From: DATLMR01 sp035634255
GTDB taxonomy: Bacteria > Acidobacteriota > Blastocatellia > UBA7656
Direction: 5' to 3'
NCBI GenBank assembly: GCA_035634255.1
Contig: DASQDI010000167.1
Location: 1-64,000, forward strand
DNA: 64,000 nt
Shown here: positions 26,856 through 33,816 of the stretch, piece after piece
How the letters are laid out: each line of letters starts with the position of its first letter
Numbering within the stretch: the first letter of the stretch is position 1
Notes under the pieces: generated by a model
Seen by the model: only the letters and a program-made list of their open reading frames with translations
The model's database searches: none
Told to the model about the DNA's origin: nothing
Position numbers and translations under genes: made by a program

Positions 26856-27386
26856 TTAAAACGAGACGCTGTAGCTCACTCCGGGGTTGCGCCCCTGCGC
26901 CAGAAGGAACGTGAAGACATGCCTTTGCCGGAGCGTGTAGCTCAAAGTCGGATGAACCTTCACCCCGTCGAAGATCACGAGCGAAGATAAGCTCTCCGTC
27001 CAGTTCACCGTCACGCCCGCGAGCGGGAGGAAGCGGTCCTCGTAAGAGCTGTAAGCCGCGCCCGCGTAGGCGGAGACCGGCAGGTTCACCGCTTCCGAGA
27101 GGTTCTTGCTAACCGTCGCAAAATAAGACGTGCCGCTCGGCGTGCCGATCCGGTCTGAGCTCGTGCCCAGAATCAGGGCGGGCCGGCGCGCGGTTTCCGT
27201 CACGGCCACGAAGTTAGCCAGAAAGTGCACGTCGTCGGCCCGAGGGTTGTACTCCACGCCGACAGAGAGGCGCGGGTGGAGCCTGTAGGTGAGGGTCGTC
27301 CTCACGCTCGCGCGCGGTATTTGATTGCTCAGCAGGCGGACCCCGAGCGTCCATTTATCCGCGGATTCGTGTTCAGCCCCGCTCAC
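26856..27386 (-). CDS. Beta-rich hypothetical protein, possibly an outer-membrane barrel
   Basis: A 176-residue protein made of alternating beta strands (RTTLTYRLHPRLSVGVEYNP, TVSKNLSEAVNLPVSAYAGA) that ends in SYSVSF with a C-terminal phenylalanine, a feature of outer-membrane barrels. No signal peptide is seen, so the start (GTG) may be wrong or the protein truncated. It lies 27 bases after the thioredoxin-like gene on the same strand and is probably cotranscribed. Confidence 0.55.
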   Translation of the reverse strand: MSGAEHESADKWTLGVRLLSNQIPRASVRTTLTYRLHPRLSVGVEYNPRADDVHFLANFVAVTETARRPALILGTSSDRIGTPSGTSYFATVSKNLSEAVNLPVSAYAGAAYSSYEDRFLPLAGVTVNWTESLSSLVIFDGVKVHPTLSYTLRQRHVFTFLLAQGRNPGVSYSVSF

Positions 27387-27413
27387 GGCGCGGCCCTCGC
27401 CCGGTCAGACCGG

Positions 27414-28328
27414 TCAACTGGGCACGCTCGCCGCTTTGCGAGACTTCTCCTTCGCGGACGCCAGTTGCCCTTTCGGCTCTTTTTCCGCCGCCGCGAGCAG
27501 GGACTCCAACCGCTTCCTCAGGTCAGAGACTTTGATGACCCCTCTGTAAGTCGCCGAGATTTTGCCGTCGCGGTCGAGGACGACCGTTCCGGGGAGGGCC
27601 GAGCCGAGCCCGAAGCGCCGCATGTCTTCGGCGCTCGCTTCGAGCCACACGGGGAAGTTCAGCTTCGTCTCTTTTATGAACTGCCTGACCTTCTGCTGGT
27701 CCGACACCGGGTCCGCGGCCGCGCCGATGACCTGCACGCCCAGAGCGGCATACTCGTTTTGAATCGCGGACAGGTCGGGCATCTCCTTGCGGCACGGGAC
27801 GCAGTAAGTGGCCCAGAAGTTCAGCACGACGACCCGCCCGCGGTACGCGCTCAGGCGCTGCTCGACCCCGGACAGGTCCTTCAGGACGAGTTCGCCTTCG
27901 GTGCCGATGACGTTGATCTCGGGCTCGGAGTCAGCCGGGGCCGGGGCGAGGACCGTCAGCGCGTCGACTTTGATGTAAGACCGGTCCTTCTTTCCTACGG
28001 GGCCCGTGATCTCCACGCGCTTGCCGATGAACTCCAGCCAGTCCTTGCCCGGCCTCTTATACCTGCCCGCCTGAAGTTCGTAGAACGTGAACCCTCCGTC
28101 ACTCTCGACCGCGAGCAGAGTGGGGTCGCCGTTCGCGACGCATTCAGTGGCTTTCTCAAGGTCCTCGCGGGTGCCGAAGGGCGTGGTCTTGCGGTCGGCG
28201 CGCACCCAGCAATCTTCACAACATACCACCTGCCCCGACAGCTTGCTCGCGCCCGGCGCGCGGTCCTGCGCCGCAGACGAGGCGGAGGCGGCGAATATGA
28301 GCATAAGGATCGATGCCAATCGTTTCAT
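27414..28328 (-). CDS. Secreted TlpA-like thiol-disulfide oxidoreductase
   Basis: A 304-residue exported protein. After a signal peptide (MLIFAASASSAAQ) comes a ~120-residue domain with a Cys cluster (VVCCEDCW) and an EITGPVGKK-type OB-like strand set. From about residue 150 a TlpA/ResA-like thioredoxin domain follows, with LNFWATYCVPCRKEM holding the CxxC active site and LPGTVVLDRDGKI holding the cis-proline region. It would reduce or shuffle disulfides in the periplasm. A Lys/Ala-rich tail ends the protein. It precedes the beta-rich 26856-27386 gene and follows a small Cys-containing gene on the same strand. Confidence 0.88.
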   Translation of the reverse strand: MKRLASILMLIFAASASSAAQDRAPGASKLSGQVVCCEDCWVRADRKTTPFGTREDLEKATECVANGDPTLLAVESDGGFTFYELQAGRYKRPGKDWLEFIGKRVEITGPVGKKDRSYIKVDALTVLAPAPADSEPEINVIGTEGELVLKDLSGVEQRLSAYRGRVVVLNFWATYCVPCRKEMPDLSAIQNEYAALGVQVIGAAADPVSDQQKVRQFIKETKLNFPVWLEASAEDMRRFGLGSALPGTVVLDRDGKISATYRGVIKVSDLRKRLESLLAAAEKEPKGQLASAKEKSRKAASVPS

Positions 28329-28425
28329 TTAATAACCTCCCGAACATGTGAACAGCGAAGGCCGCGCCTCCTTTCGGAAGCCCCGCCTGATGATTATAGA
28401 TCACGGATCAAAATGTCGGAGGTGT

Positions 28426-28794
28426 TTATACCCGCAGGACACACGACCGCTCGAAAGGCGGAGAGTGATACGAGGTCGAGGCCAGAGCGCTGACGAAACT
28501 TCCATGCGCGCGGTTACGGGCGTGCTCAGAGTCCACGGGCAGCCCGTTGCAATCACCGCTGGCCCGCGAGATGAGAGTGGAGCGCTCCGGTAATAGGCTC
28601 GCGGGAGTGCCCAGGATCGGGCAGCAGTCCGACTCGTCGAGGCCGTTCACCGCGACGGCAGCGCCGCCCGCCCGCGGCTCGTGCGATTCCCGAGCGTGTT
28701 CGGAGCAGAGGGCCACGCAGGCAACCAGGGTCCACGCGAAATAGAACGGCAGAAGTCCGGCAATCAATCTCGTGAATGGACCTTGCGGCGACAT
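28426..28794 (-). CDS. Small exported Cys-containing hypothetical protein
   Basis: A 122-residue protein with an N-terminal hydrophobic segment (LIAGLLPFYFAWTLVACVAL) and cysteines at VACVALC, DCCPI, DCNG and SC. No family is recognised. It lies about 100 bases upstream of the TlpA-like gene on the same strand, so it may be its redox client or partner; this rests on position and cysteines only. The coding frame has normal composition, but confidence is limited by the lack of similarity. Confidence 0.5.
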   Translation of the reverse strand: MSPQGPFTRLIAGLLPFYFAWTLVACVALCSEHARESHEPRAGGAAVAVNGLDESDCCPILGTPASLLPERSTLISRASGDCNGLPVDSEHARNRAHGSFVSALASTSYHSPPFERSCVLRV

Positions 28795-28925
28795 AATAGC
28801 GAATAATACCTTACCGGCGCGGATCGCGGCAATGCGGGGGCGGCAGGCCGCAAACGCATTGATTGCTGTCGCCAGTATGTTGATAATCCTTTGAATGTTT
28901 GCAGCGAATCTTTTGTGAGGTAATT

Positions 28926-29285
28926 ATGAGCCCAGAAGACGCGGTAGCTCTGGCTATTTCCGAAGCCAGCCCCGAGGGAGACAGCCTGCTGGTCAAAGTC
29001 AGAAACGGCGAAGACCCCGGCGTCGAGCGGATGGTTCGACTGACCTCGGCCTTGAGGACGATATTCCACCTGCTCAGCGGCAAAGCCGAATTGCCTCGGG
29101 ACCTGGCCGCGGCCCTTTACACGTTAGGCTCGGACGTGCCTCTGACGATCAGTTCCCTCGCGAGCCAGGGGCACAGCTGGCGCAGGGGCTTTATGGAGGT
29201 CGAAGTCTATGACCTCTTGATGATAGTGCAAAGCATATTTGAGGACAGGTGGCTTGAGCCGGAGCAGGCGGAGACCGTTCACTGA
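28926..29285 (+). CDS. Hypothetical helical protein
   Basis: A 119-residue acidic protein predicted mainly helical (MVRLTSALRTIFHLLSG, RDLAAALYTLGSDV, EVYDLLMIVQSIFEDRWL). ATG 28926 has GAGG six bases upstream; the open frame extends nine codons further without a ribosome site. No domain is recognised and no signal peptide is seen. It stands just before the tRNA-Arg gene and is transcribed toward it. Confidence 0.65.
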   Translation: MSPEDAVALAISEASPEGDSLLVKVRNGEDPGVERMVRLTSALRTIFHLLSGKAELPRDLAAALYTLGSDVPLTISSLASQGHSWRRGFMEVEVYDLLMIVQSIFEDRWLEPEQAETVH

Positions 29286-29395
29286 AGAAGGACTTTGATT
29301 CAACGATATAGGGAATGTATAATTCGTGCGGTTATTTGAGCCGATGCCTTGAGGGTTGACCCTCTGCTTCTCGAAGGCTAAGTTTGATCGTAAAC

Positions 29396-29469
<74 letters not shown>

Positions 29470-29529
29470 CTTCCATTTTCAAGAAGTCAGGGAGGCCACA
29501 GCCTTTCCATCATATTAAAAGCTGCTCGT

Positions 29530-29724
29530 TCACCTGAATTCACACCGGCAGGTTACAAAATTAAACGTCCCTCCCCGAAGCTCGCACATTCGAATCATCG
29601 TCGGAGACGGATCGCAGGGCAAATCATCACTAACAGTTGCCACTGCTTTCCGAGCGGACGGGTCCGCGAGTGCGATAAAAAGCAGGGCGATCAGAGTCAC
29701 TAAAAAAATCAACGGTCTCCTCAT
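29530..29724 (-). CDS. Small secreted four-cysteine peptide
   Basis: A 64-residue protein with a clear signal peptide (LIFLVTLIALLFIALADPSA) and a mature part with four cysteines: LPCDPS, RMCELRGG and the final TCRCEF. The ATG has a GAGGAAC ribosome site. It lies 20 bases downstream of another Cys-rich secreted protein and is likely cotranscribed. The spacing could allow two disulfides. Function is unknown. Confidence 0.65.
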   Translation of the reverse strand: MRRPLIFLVTLIALLFIALADPSARKAVATVSDDLPCDPSPTMIRMCELRGGTFNFVTCRCEFR

Positions 29725-29744
29725 CGTTGTTCCTCCTCTTCACG

Positions 29745-29990
29745 TCACTGGTTGATTATCGGGCACTGTTCATTGTGCTCCTGTAGACAGGCCTCGCCAC
29801 AAACGTTGTGCGCGTCGTAGCAACCGGATACGCAATCAGGGTCGCCGGAGCAGGTGCTTAAGCATTGCTGCATCTGAGTCCAGCACTGTTTACAGCAGGA
29901 GACAGATGAGGTGCTGCTCTGGTAAGGAAGCAGGCCCGTAGAGACGAATACGAGACTTACAAGGATCAGCTTTTTGATGAACCCGGACAT
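29745..29990 (-). CDS. Small secreted Cys-rich protein
   Basis: An 81-residue protein with a signal peptide (LILVSLVFVSTGLLPYQSS) and a mature domain with eleven cysteines, arranged as CCKQC, CLSTCSGDPDC, CYDAHNVC, CLQEHNEQC. ATG 29990 is preached by AGGAGG; a GTG one codon earlier also exists. The regular C-x3-C and C-x6/7-C spacings suggest a disulfide-stabilised helical hairpin. It is first in a two-gene unit with 29530-29724 and is divergent from the graspetide precursor. No family is recognised. Confidence 0.7.
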   Translation of the reverse strand: MSGFIKKLILVSLVFVSTGLLPYQSSTSSVSCCKQCWTQMQQCLSTCSGDPDCVSGCYDAHNVCGEACLQEHNEQCPIINQ

Positions 29991-30055
29991 CACGCCTCCT
30001 CTTCATCATCAATCTAATTGTCAATTTAGTCTTAAACGAACAGTTTGTAAAGTAA

Positions 30056-30082
30056 TTGACATTCCACGAAGGCGAGTAGTAT
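30056..30082 (+). promoter_or_regulatory. Probable sigma-70 promoter of the graspetide precursor
   Basis: A perfect -35 hexamer TTGACA stands at 30056-30061. A -10-like TAGTAT (30077-30082, 15-base spacer) or TATCTT (30080-30085, 18-base spacer) follows. The predicted transcript would start just before the AGGAGG ribosome site of the gene at 30104. Confidence 0.5.
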
Positions 30083-30103
30083 CTTTGCGCTTAGGAGGTA
30101 GCG

Positions 30104-30277
30104 ATGAGTACTGAAAATGAGCAGCCGTTCTTTGTGAAATTTCTTGAAGGCGAGGAATTTCCCGGCGTTAAGACCAACGTAAAAGCAGGCGCGACGACTC
30201 GTAAGTTCCCCTCGGATACTGATGAGGGTGATGTGACTCATAAGTTCCCCTCTGACAGTGACGAGGGTGAGCTCTAA
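30104..30277 (+). CDS. Microviridin-type graspetide precursor with two core repeats
   Basis: A 57-residue ribosomal peptide precursor with a perfect AGGAGG site (30093-30098) five bases before the ATG. The leader has PFFVKFLEGEE (residues 8-18), matching the PFFARFL helix that ATP-grasp ligases recognise in microviridin leaders. The C-terminal part has two 13-residue-spaced cores, TRKFPSDTDEG (32-42) and THKFPSDSDEG (45-55), matching the T-x-K-Y/F-P-S-D-x-(D/E)-E consensus. Thr and Ser would form esters and Lys an amide with the Asp/Glu side chains. Known products are often protease inhibitors. No ATP-grasp ligase, transporter or peptidase gene lies in the window, so maturation must come from elsewhere. 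Confidence 0.9.
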   Translation: MSTENEQPFFVKFLEGEEFPGVKTNVKAGATTRKFPSDTDEGDVTHKFPSDSDEGEL

Positions 30278-30294
30278 AGAATAAGTCTGTAGAT

Positions 30295-30322
30295 AACCGC
30301 CTCTGGCCGATAGAGAGCGGTT
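30295..30322 (+). other. Hairpin downstream of the graspetide precursor
   Basis: AACCGC (30295-30300) and CTCT (30301-30304) pair with AGAG (30312-30315) and GCGGTT (30317-30322), with one bulged A and a 7-base loop. It starts 17 bases after the stop codon. No T-tract follows, so it may protect the 3' end rather than terminate. Confidence 0.45.
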
Positions 30323-30486
30323 CGATAGAATTACTCTGTAGGGAATTTCCCCTCGGGAGTGAAGAAGCTACTAAAACCCTTTTGGGTGGCTCCGAGAGCG
30401 AAGGCATCTGGTGACGAACCGGTACAGCTCCCGGGTCCATGCCGAAGGGGTTTTTCTTTAAAGGCCTGCCCGGTTGAAGGCTTCCA

Positions 30487-30858
30487 TTAAATGAATGAAG
30501 GCGTTCCCAAGTCGCTTTTTATCAGCGTGAGGCTGGTGATGGCGGAAGTGATTAGGCGCTCGACTCCATCGGAGGATTTGATAAAGAAAAAGGCGCGCGC
30601 GTTAGTCCTGAGCGACAAATGATTGACCTTGAAGCTGCCGCTCTCCGACGAGAGTGTCCCCATCAGAACCGCGTCGCGGATGCCTTCGCTGAGCGGTCCG
30701 CCCGATAATACCCCCCGCCTCTGGTTCGCGTCCATGACCGAGAATTGATAGAGGCTATTGCGGGTCTCGATCACTATTCTGTCGGATGGATCGACCTTGT
30801 CCAGGCATATCTCGCTCACCGTCCCGGCGCGCGTCGGCTCTTCTTCCAATAAATTCAT
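30487..30858 (-). CDS. Hypothetical protein
   Basis: A 123-residue protein that reads as alternating beta strands (SDRIVIETRNSLYQFSVMD, FKVNHLSLRTNARAFFFI, TSAITSLTLI). ATG 30858 is preferred with GAGTGAG upstream; the frame is open 12 codons further. There is no signal peptide and no recognised family. It converges on the graspetide precursor, separated by about 210 bases; a shared role is not supported by anything in the sequence. Confidence 0.55.
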   Translation of the reverse strand: MNLLEEEPTRAGTVSEICLDKVDPSDRIVIETRNSLYQFSVMDANQRRGVLSGGPLSEGIRDAVLMGTLSSESGSFKVNHLSLRTNARAFFFIKSSDGVERLITSAITSLTLIKSDLGTPSFI

Positions 30859-31290
30859 CTTTAGCTCACTCTCAAAGGGCCGTGTCAAAAACAACTACGC
30901 CGCGGTCACGGTCCGAAGAGAGCCCGCGGAAATTTTCGTTCCCCGGCATTCGATTCCACCCAATCGAAGACGGACGGCTCGCCCGTTGTCTGCCTTAATT
31001 CGCAAACCGGCTCTTCATCTCGTGACCGCGGCGGCGGCCCCACCCGGCCATAATCTCTCGAAACTCACAAGCTTGCTCAGTTGCCGAATAATCCCCGATC
31101 TTATCGGTCAGTCCACCCGACCCGAACTTTTCAAGCATCTCCTGACACGCGCATTAGACCACGATTCCCTTCGATGCCGCATCGCTATTCACGGTAATTT
31201 TGATAGCCCTGCGGGCCCATTTTTCGACCGGCCCCGTGGCACGGACCGGCCAGGGGCATAGCACCCCGGTGCTACGAGGCGCAGGGGTGA
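30859..31290. other. Intergenic stretch, nothing convincing
   Basis: About 430 bases between two leftward genes. A plus-strand frame (30758-31261) crosses it but overlaps the gene at 30487 antisense, is rich in Arg/Pro/Ser and has no ribosome site, so it is not called. The promoter of the 30487-30858 gene should lie here, but no clear hexamers were recognised. Confidence 0.5.
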
Positions 31291-31974
31291 TCAGAGGGGA
31301 GGCTTCGCCAGGTTGTGCCTGTAGGCGTACAGGATAAGCTCGACGCGGTCCGACACCTGTAGCTTGTCGAATATGGAGGTGAGGTGATGGCGCACGGTCC
31401 ATTCGCTTATGAAGAGGCGGCTGGCGATCTCTTTATTCTTGAGCCCTTCGCCCACTATCGCGAGCACCTCGCGCTCGCGCTCGGTGAGCGTCGCGATCTT
31501 CGCCGCCTCGGGGTCGGACTGTCTCGCCTTGCCGGGGCGCGACATGCCCGAGAGCACCCTCGCCGTCAGGGACGGGTCGAGCCACGCTTGCCCCGCGTGC
31601 ACACGCTCGATGGCGTCGATGAGCACGTCGAGCGCGTTGTCCTTTCTGACCACGCCCATCGCCCCGAGGCTCACGGCGCGGTGGTGCGCTTCCGTGTCGC
31701 GCACGCCCGTAAGGATTATTATTCGCGCCTCGGGAGAGGCGTTGAGCAGCTCCGGCAGGAAGTCGAGCCCGCTCTCCCCGTCGAGCTCAAGGTCGAGGAG
31801 AATTATATCGGGCCGCTCGCGCTCGGCCAGCAGGAGCGCGTCCGAGCGGTCCCCCGCCTCGCCGACCATCGTAAGGCCCGGCTGGCTCTGGATCAGCATC
31901 CTCAAGGCCGTGCGGACGACTACGTGGTCGTCTACGAGCAGTAACTTGATGGGCTCTTTCTCTTTCGAGGGCAT
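31291..31974 (-). CDS. NarL/LuxR-family response regulator
   Basis: A 227-residue regulator. The receiver has the acidic pair in LLLVDDHVVVRTAL, phospho-accepting Asp in IILLDLELDGESG and the conserved Lys in GVVRKDNALD. The C-terminal LuxR helix-turn-helix reads LTEREREVLAIVGEGLKNKE and then SEWTVRHHLTSIFDKL. It binds DNA when phosphorylated. No partner kinase is adjacent, so it is an orphan in this window. Confidence 0.93.
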   Translation of the reverse strand: MPSKEKEPIKLLLVDDHVVVRTALRMLIQSQPGLTMVGEAGDRSDALLLAERERPDIILLDLELDGESGLDFLPELLNASPEARIIILTGVRDTEAHHRAVSLGAMGVVRKDNALDVLIDAIERVHAGQAWLDPSLTARVLSGMSRPGKARQSDPEAAKIATLTEREREVLAIVGEGLKNKEIASRLFISEWTVRHHLTSIFDKLQVSDRVELILYAYRHNLAKPPL

Positions 31975-32213
31975 TTCACGTTGCCATACTCAATTTCGGT
32001 GACATTCTACTTACGGCACCCATAATCTTCAACAGATTTCAGTGCCTTGGCCCCCGGCGGAGCCGTGCTATATACTCTTCAGCCGCGCCCGGCAGGCGCG
32101 ATGAGAGCGGCGCAACCGTTCGCCGCTTTGCAGCCTGCAGGTACGCCCCTGCGGTACAGTCAGCTCTTCCCTAATGAATTCGCGTGAGTGCGTCGAAGAT
32201 GGAGGATAAATAA

Positions 32214-32987
32214 TTGATAGCTTCAGGACCGGGCGGCTTCAGAGGCGCGTGGGCATCTCTGCCTCTGGAACTCATCGCAGGCACCATTATGTTCGCCCAT
32301 GGGTTGCCGAAGATCGCTAACGGGGAGACGTTCGCCGAGCGGGCGCTGGGCGGCATCCCCCTGTTCCTGGCCTACCTCGTCATCGCTTCCGAAGCGGCGG
32401 GCGGACTGCTGCTGCTCGCCGGGCTGCTGGTCAGGTTCAGCGCTTTCAGCCACGTCCTCGTCATGGGCGTGGCGGTCTTTCGGGCTCACTGGGCCGCCGG
32501 GCTGACGGGGCAGGGGGGCTTCGAATTCCCACTCATACTTTTGGCCGCGGCCGCCGCCCTCGTCCTGCTCGGCCCCGACCCCCTGTCGATTGACGAAAAC
32601 GTTCTGGGGAATTTCAGGAGGTCGCGCGACAACGCCTTCCGGAGGAACGGCGTGGACATGAGGGACCCTCTGGTCAAAGCCGCCGGCGTCGTGCTCGTAC
32701 TCGCGGGCGTCGCCCTGGCGGCGGCGCGGAACTACCTGGGGGTGCCGGAGGGGGTCGCGCCCCTCGTGATCACGATCATCGCCTCGGCCGCTTCCGCCGC
32801 CTCGGGCGTGGCCCTGATCTTAGCGAAGCCGTGGGCTTACGCGCCCGCTTTCGTGATGGCAAGGCTCTACCTCGCCGCGAGCGCGCTCCTGTTCTTTTAC
32901 GTCAAGTTCGCCGTGCGCGGGGTGACCGCTTTGCTCATGAGCCTCGCGATACTGGCGGCGCTCCGGCGCGCCCGGCGCGGGGGGTGA
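32214..32987 (+). CDS. DoxX-family membrane protein with extra C-terminal membrane half
   Basis: A 257-residue protein. The N-terminal half is DoxX-like: IAGTIMFAHGLPKIANG, then three further helices with GGLLLLAGLLVRF and GQGGFEFPLILLAAAAALVL. The second half adds about four hydrophobic segments and is not part of a standard DoxX protein (~140 residues). The start is TTG 32214. DoxX proteins are tied to quinone or thiosulfate redox functions, but no redox cofactor site is visible. A possible promoter (TTGGCC 32047-32052, TATACT 32071-32076) lies upstream. Confidence 0.75.
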   Translation: MIASGPGGFRGAWASLPLELIAGTIMFAHGLPKIANGETFAERALGGIPLFLAYLVIASEAAGGLLLLAGLLVRFSAFSHVLVMGVAVFRAHWAAGLTGQGGFEFPLILLAAAAALVLLGPDPLSIDENVLGNFRRSRDNAFRRNGVDMRDPLVKAAGVVLVLAGVALAAARNYLGVPEGVAPLVITIIASAASAASGVALILAKPWAYAPAFVMARLYLAASALLFFYVKFAVRGVTALLMSLAILAALRRARRGG

Positions 32988-33010
32988 AGGACGGCCGCGG
33001 GCGGGGAGAA

Positions 33011-33040
33011 TTGCTTAATCAGCCGCTCGTCCCGTATAAT
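33011..33040 (+). promoter_or_regulatory. Probable sigma-70 promoter
   Basis: TTGCTT (33011-33016) and a perfect TATAAT (33035-33040) with an 18-base spacer, 45 bases before the HAD hydrolase start at 33085. Confidence 0.5.
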
Positions 33041-33084
33041 TATGGTTTCCGCAATGCTCTTTAAAGAAGACATGGGCAAGTTGG

Positions 33085-33768
33085 ATGGGTGAGACGCGCG
33101 CGGTCCTGTTCGACCTCGACGGGACCCTTATCGACACTACAAACCTCATACTGCGGTGCTTCGACCATTCATGGCAATCCGTCTGTGGCCGCGGCCACGC
33201 GCGCGAGGCGCTGATCGAGACGTTCGGGACCCCTTTGCGCGCGGCGATGATCTCGCTCGTCTGCGCGTCGGACGATCTCGGCACCAGCGACGAGGATGCT
33301 TCGGAGCCGGACCTGATCGAGCGTCTGCTCACCGAGTACCGCTCCTTCAACGTCGCCAACCACGACATTCTCGCGCGGCCTTTCGACGGGGTAGAGCAAG
33401 TGGTCAGGGTGCTTCGCGGGAGGGGGTACCTGATAGGGGTCGTGACGTCGAAAGGCCGGGAGCTGGCCTCGCGCGGCCTCGCGCTGTGCTCGCTCGACGG
33501 CCTGATCGACGCGGCTGTCTTTCTCGAAGACACCGAGAAGCACAAGCCCGAGCCGGACCCGATTCTCGCGGCCCTGGAAAAGCTTGAAACGCGGGCGTCG
33601 AGCGCGGCCTACGTCGGCGACAGCCACAACGACATAATCGCCGGCCGCGCGGCGGGCGTCTCGACGGTTGCGGCGCTCTGGGGGCCGGCCCCGCGCGCCG
33701 TGCTTGAATCCGCCGGCCCGGACCACCTGGCCGATTCCGTCTATTCGCTGCTGGATATTTTCGGGTAA
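33085..33768 (+). CDS. HAD-family phosphatase (phosphoglycolate-phosphatase-like)
   Basis: A 227-residue HAD hydrolase of subclass I. Motif I is LFDLDGTLIDT with the nucleophile and acid aspartates; motif II is the Thr/Ser in GVVTSKGRE; motif III Lys is in EKHKPEPDP; motif IV is YVGDSHNDI. The helical cap between motifs I and II suggests small phosphate esters or pyrophosphate as substrate, as in Gph or PpaX. The substrate cannot be fixed from motifs. It is followed 48 bases later by the radical SAM gene. Confidence 0.92.
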   Translation: MGETRAVLFDLDGTLIDTTNLILRCFDHSWQSVCGRGHAREALIETFGTPLRAAMISLVCASDDLGTSDEDASEPDLIERLLTEYRSFNVANHDILARPFDGVEQVVRVLRGRGYLIGVVTSKGRELASRGLALCSLDGLIDAAVFLEDTEKHKPEPDPILAALEKLETRASSAAYVGDSHNDIIAGRAAGVSTVAALWGPAPRAVLESAGPDHLADSVYSLLDIFG

Positions 33769-33816
33769 CTGGCTTTACAATTCGCGGAGCCGGGGATCGA
33801 CACTAAGATTAGCTGT

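Noticed and set aside
30758..31261. 167-codon plus-strand frame across an intergenic gap
   Set aside because: Overlaps a better gene antisense, low-complexity composition, no ribosome site.
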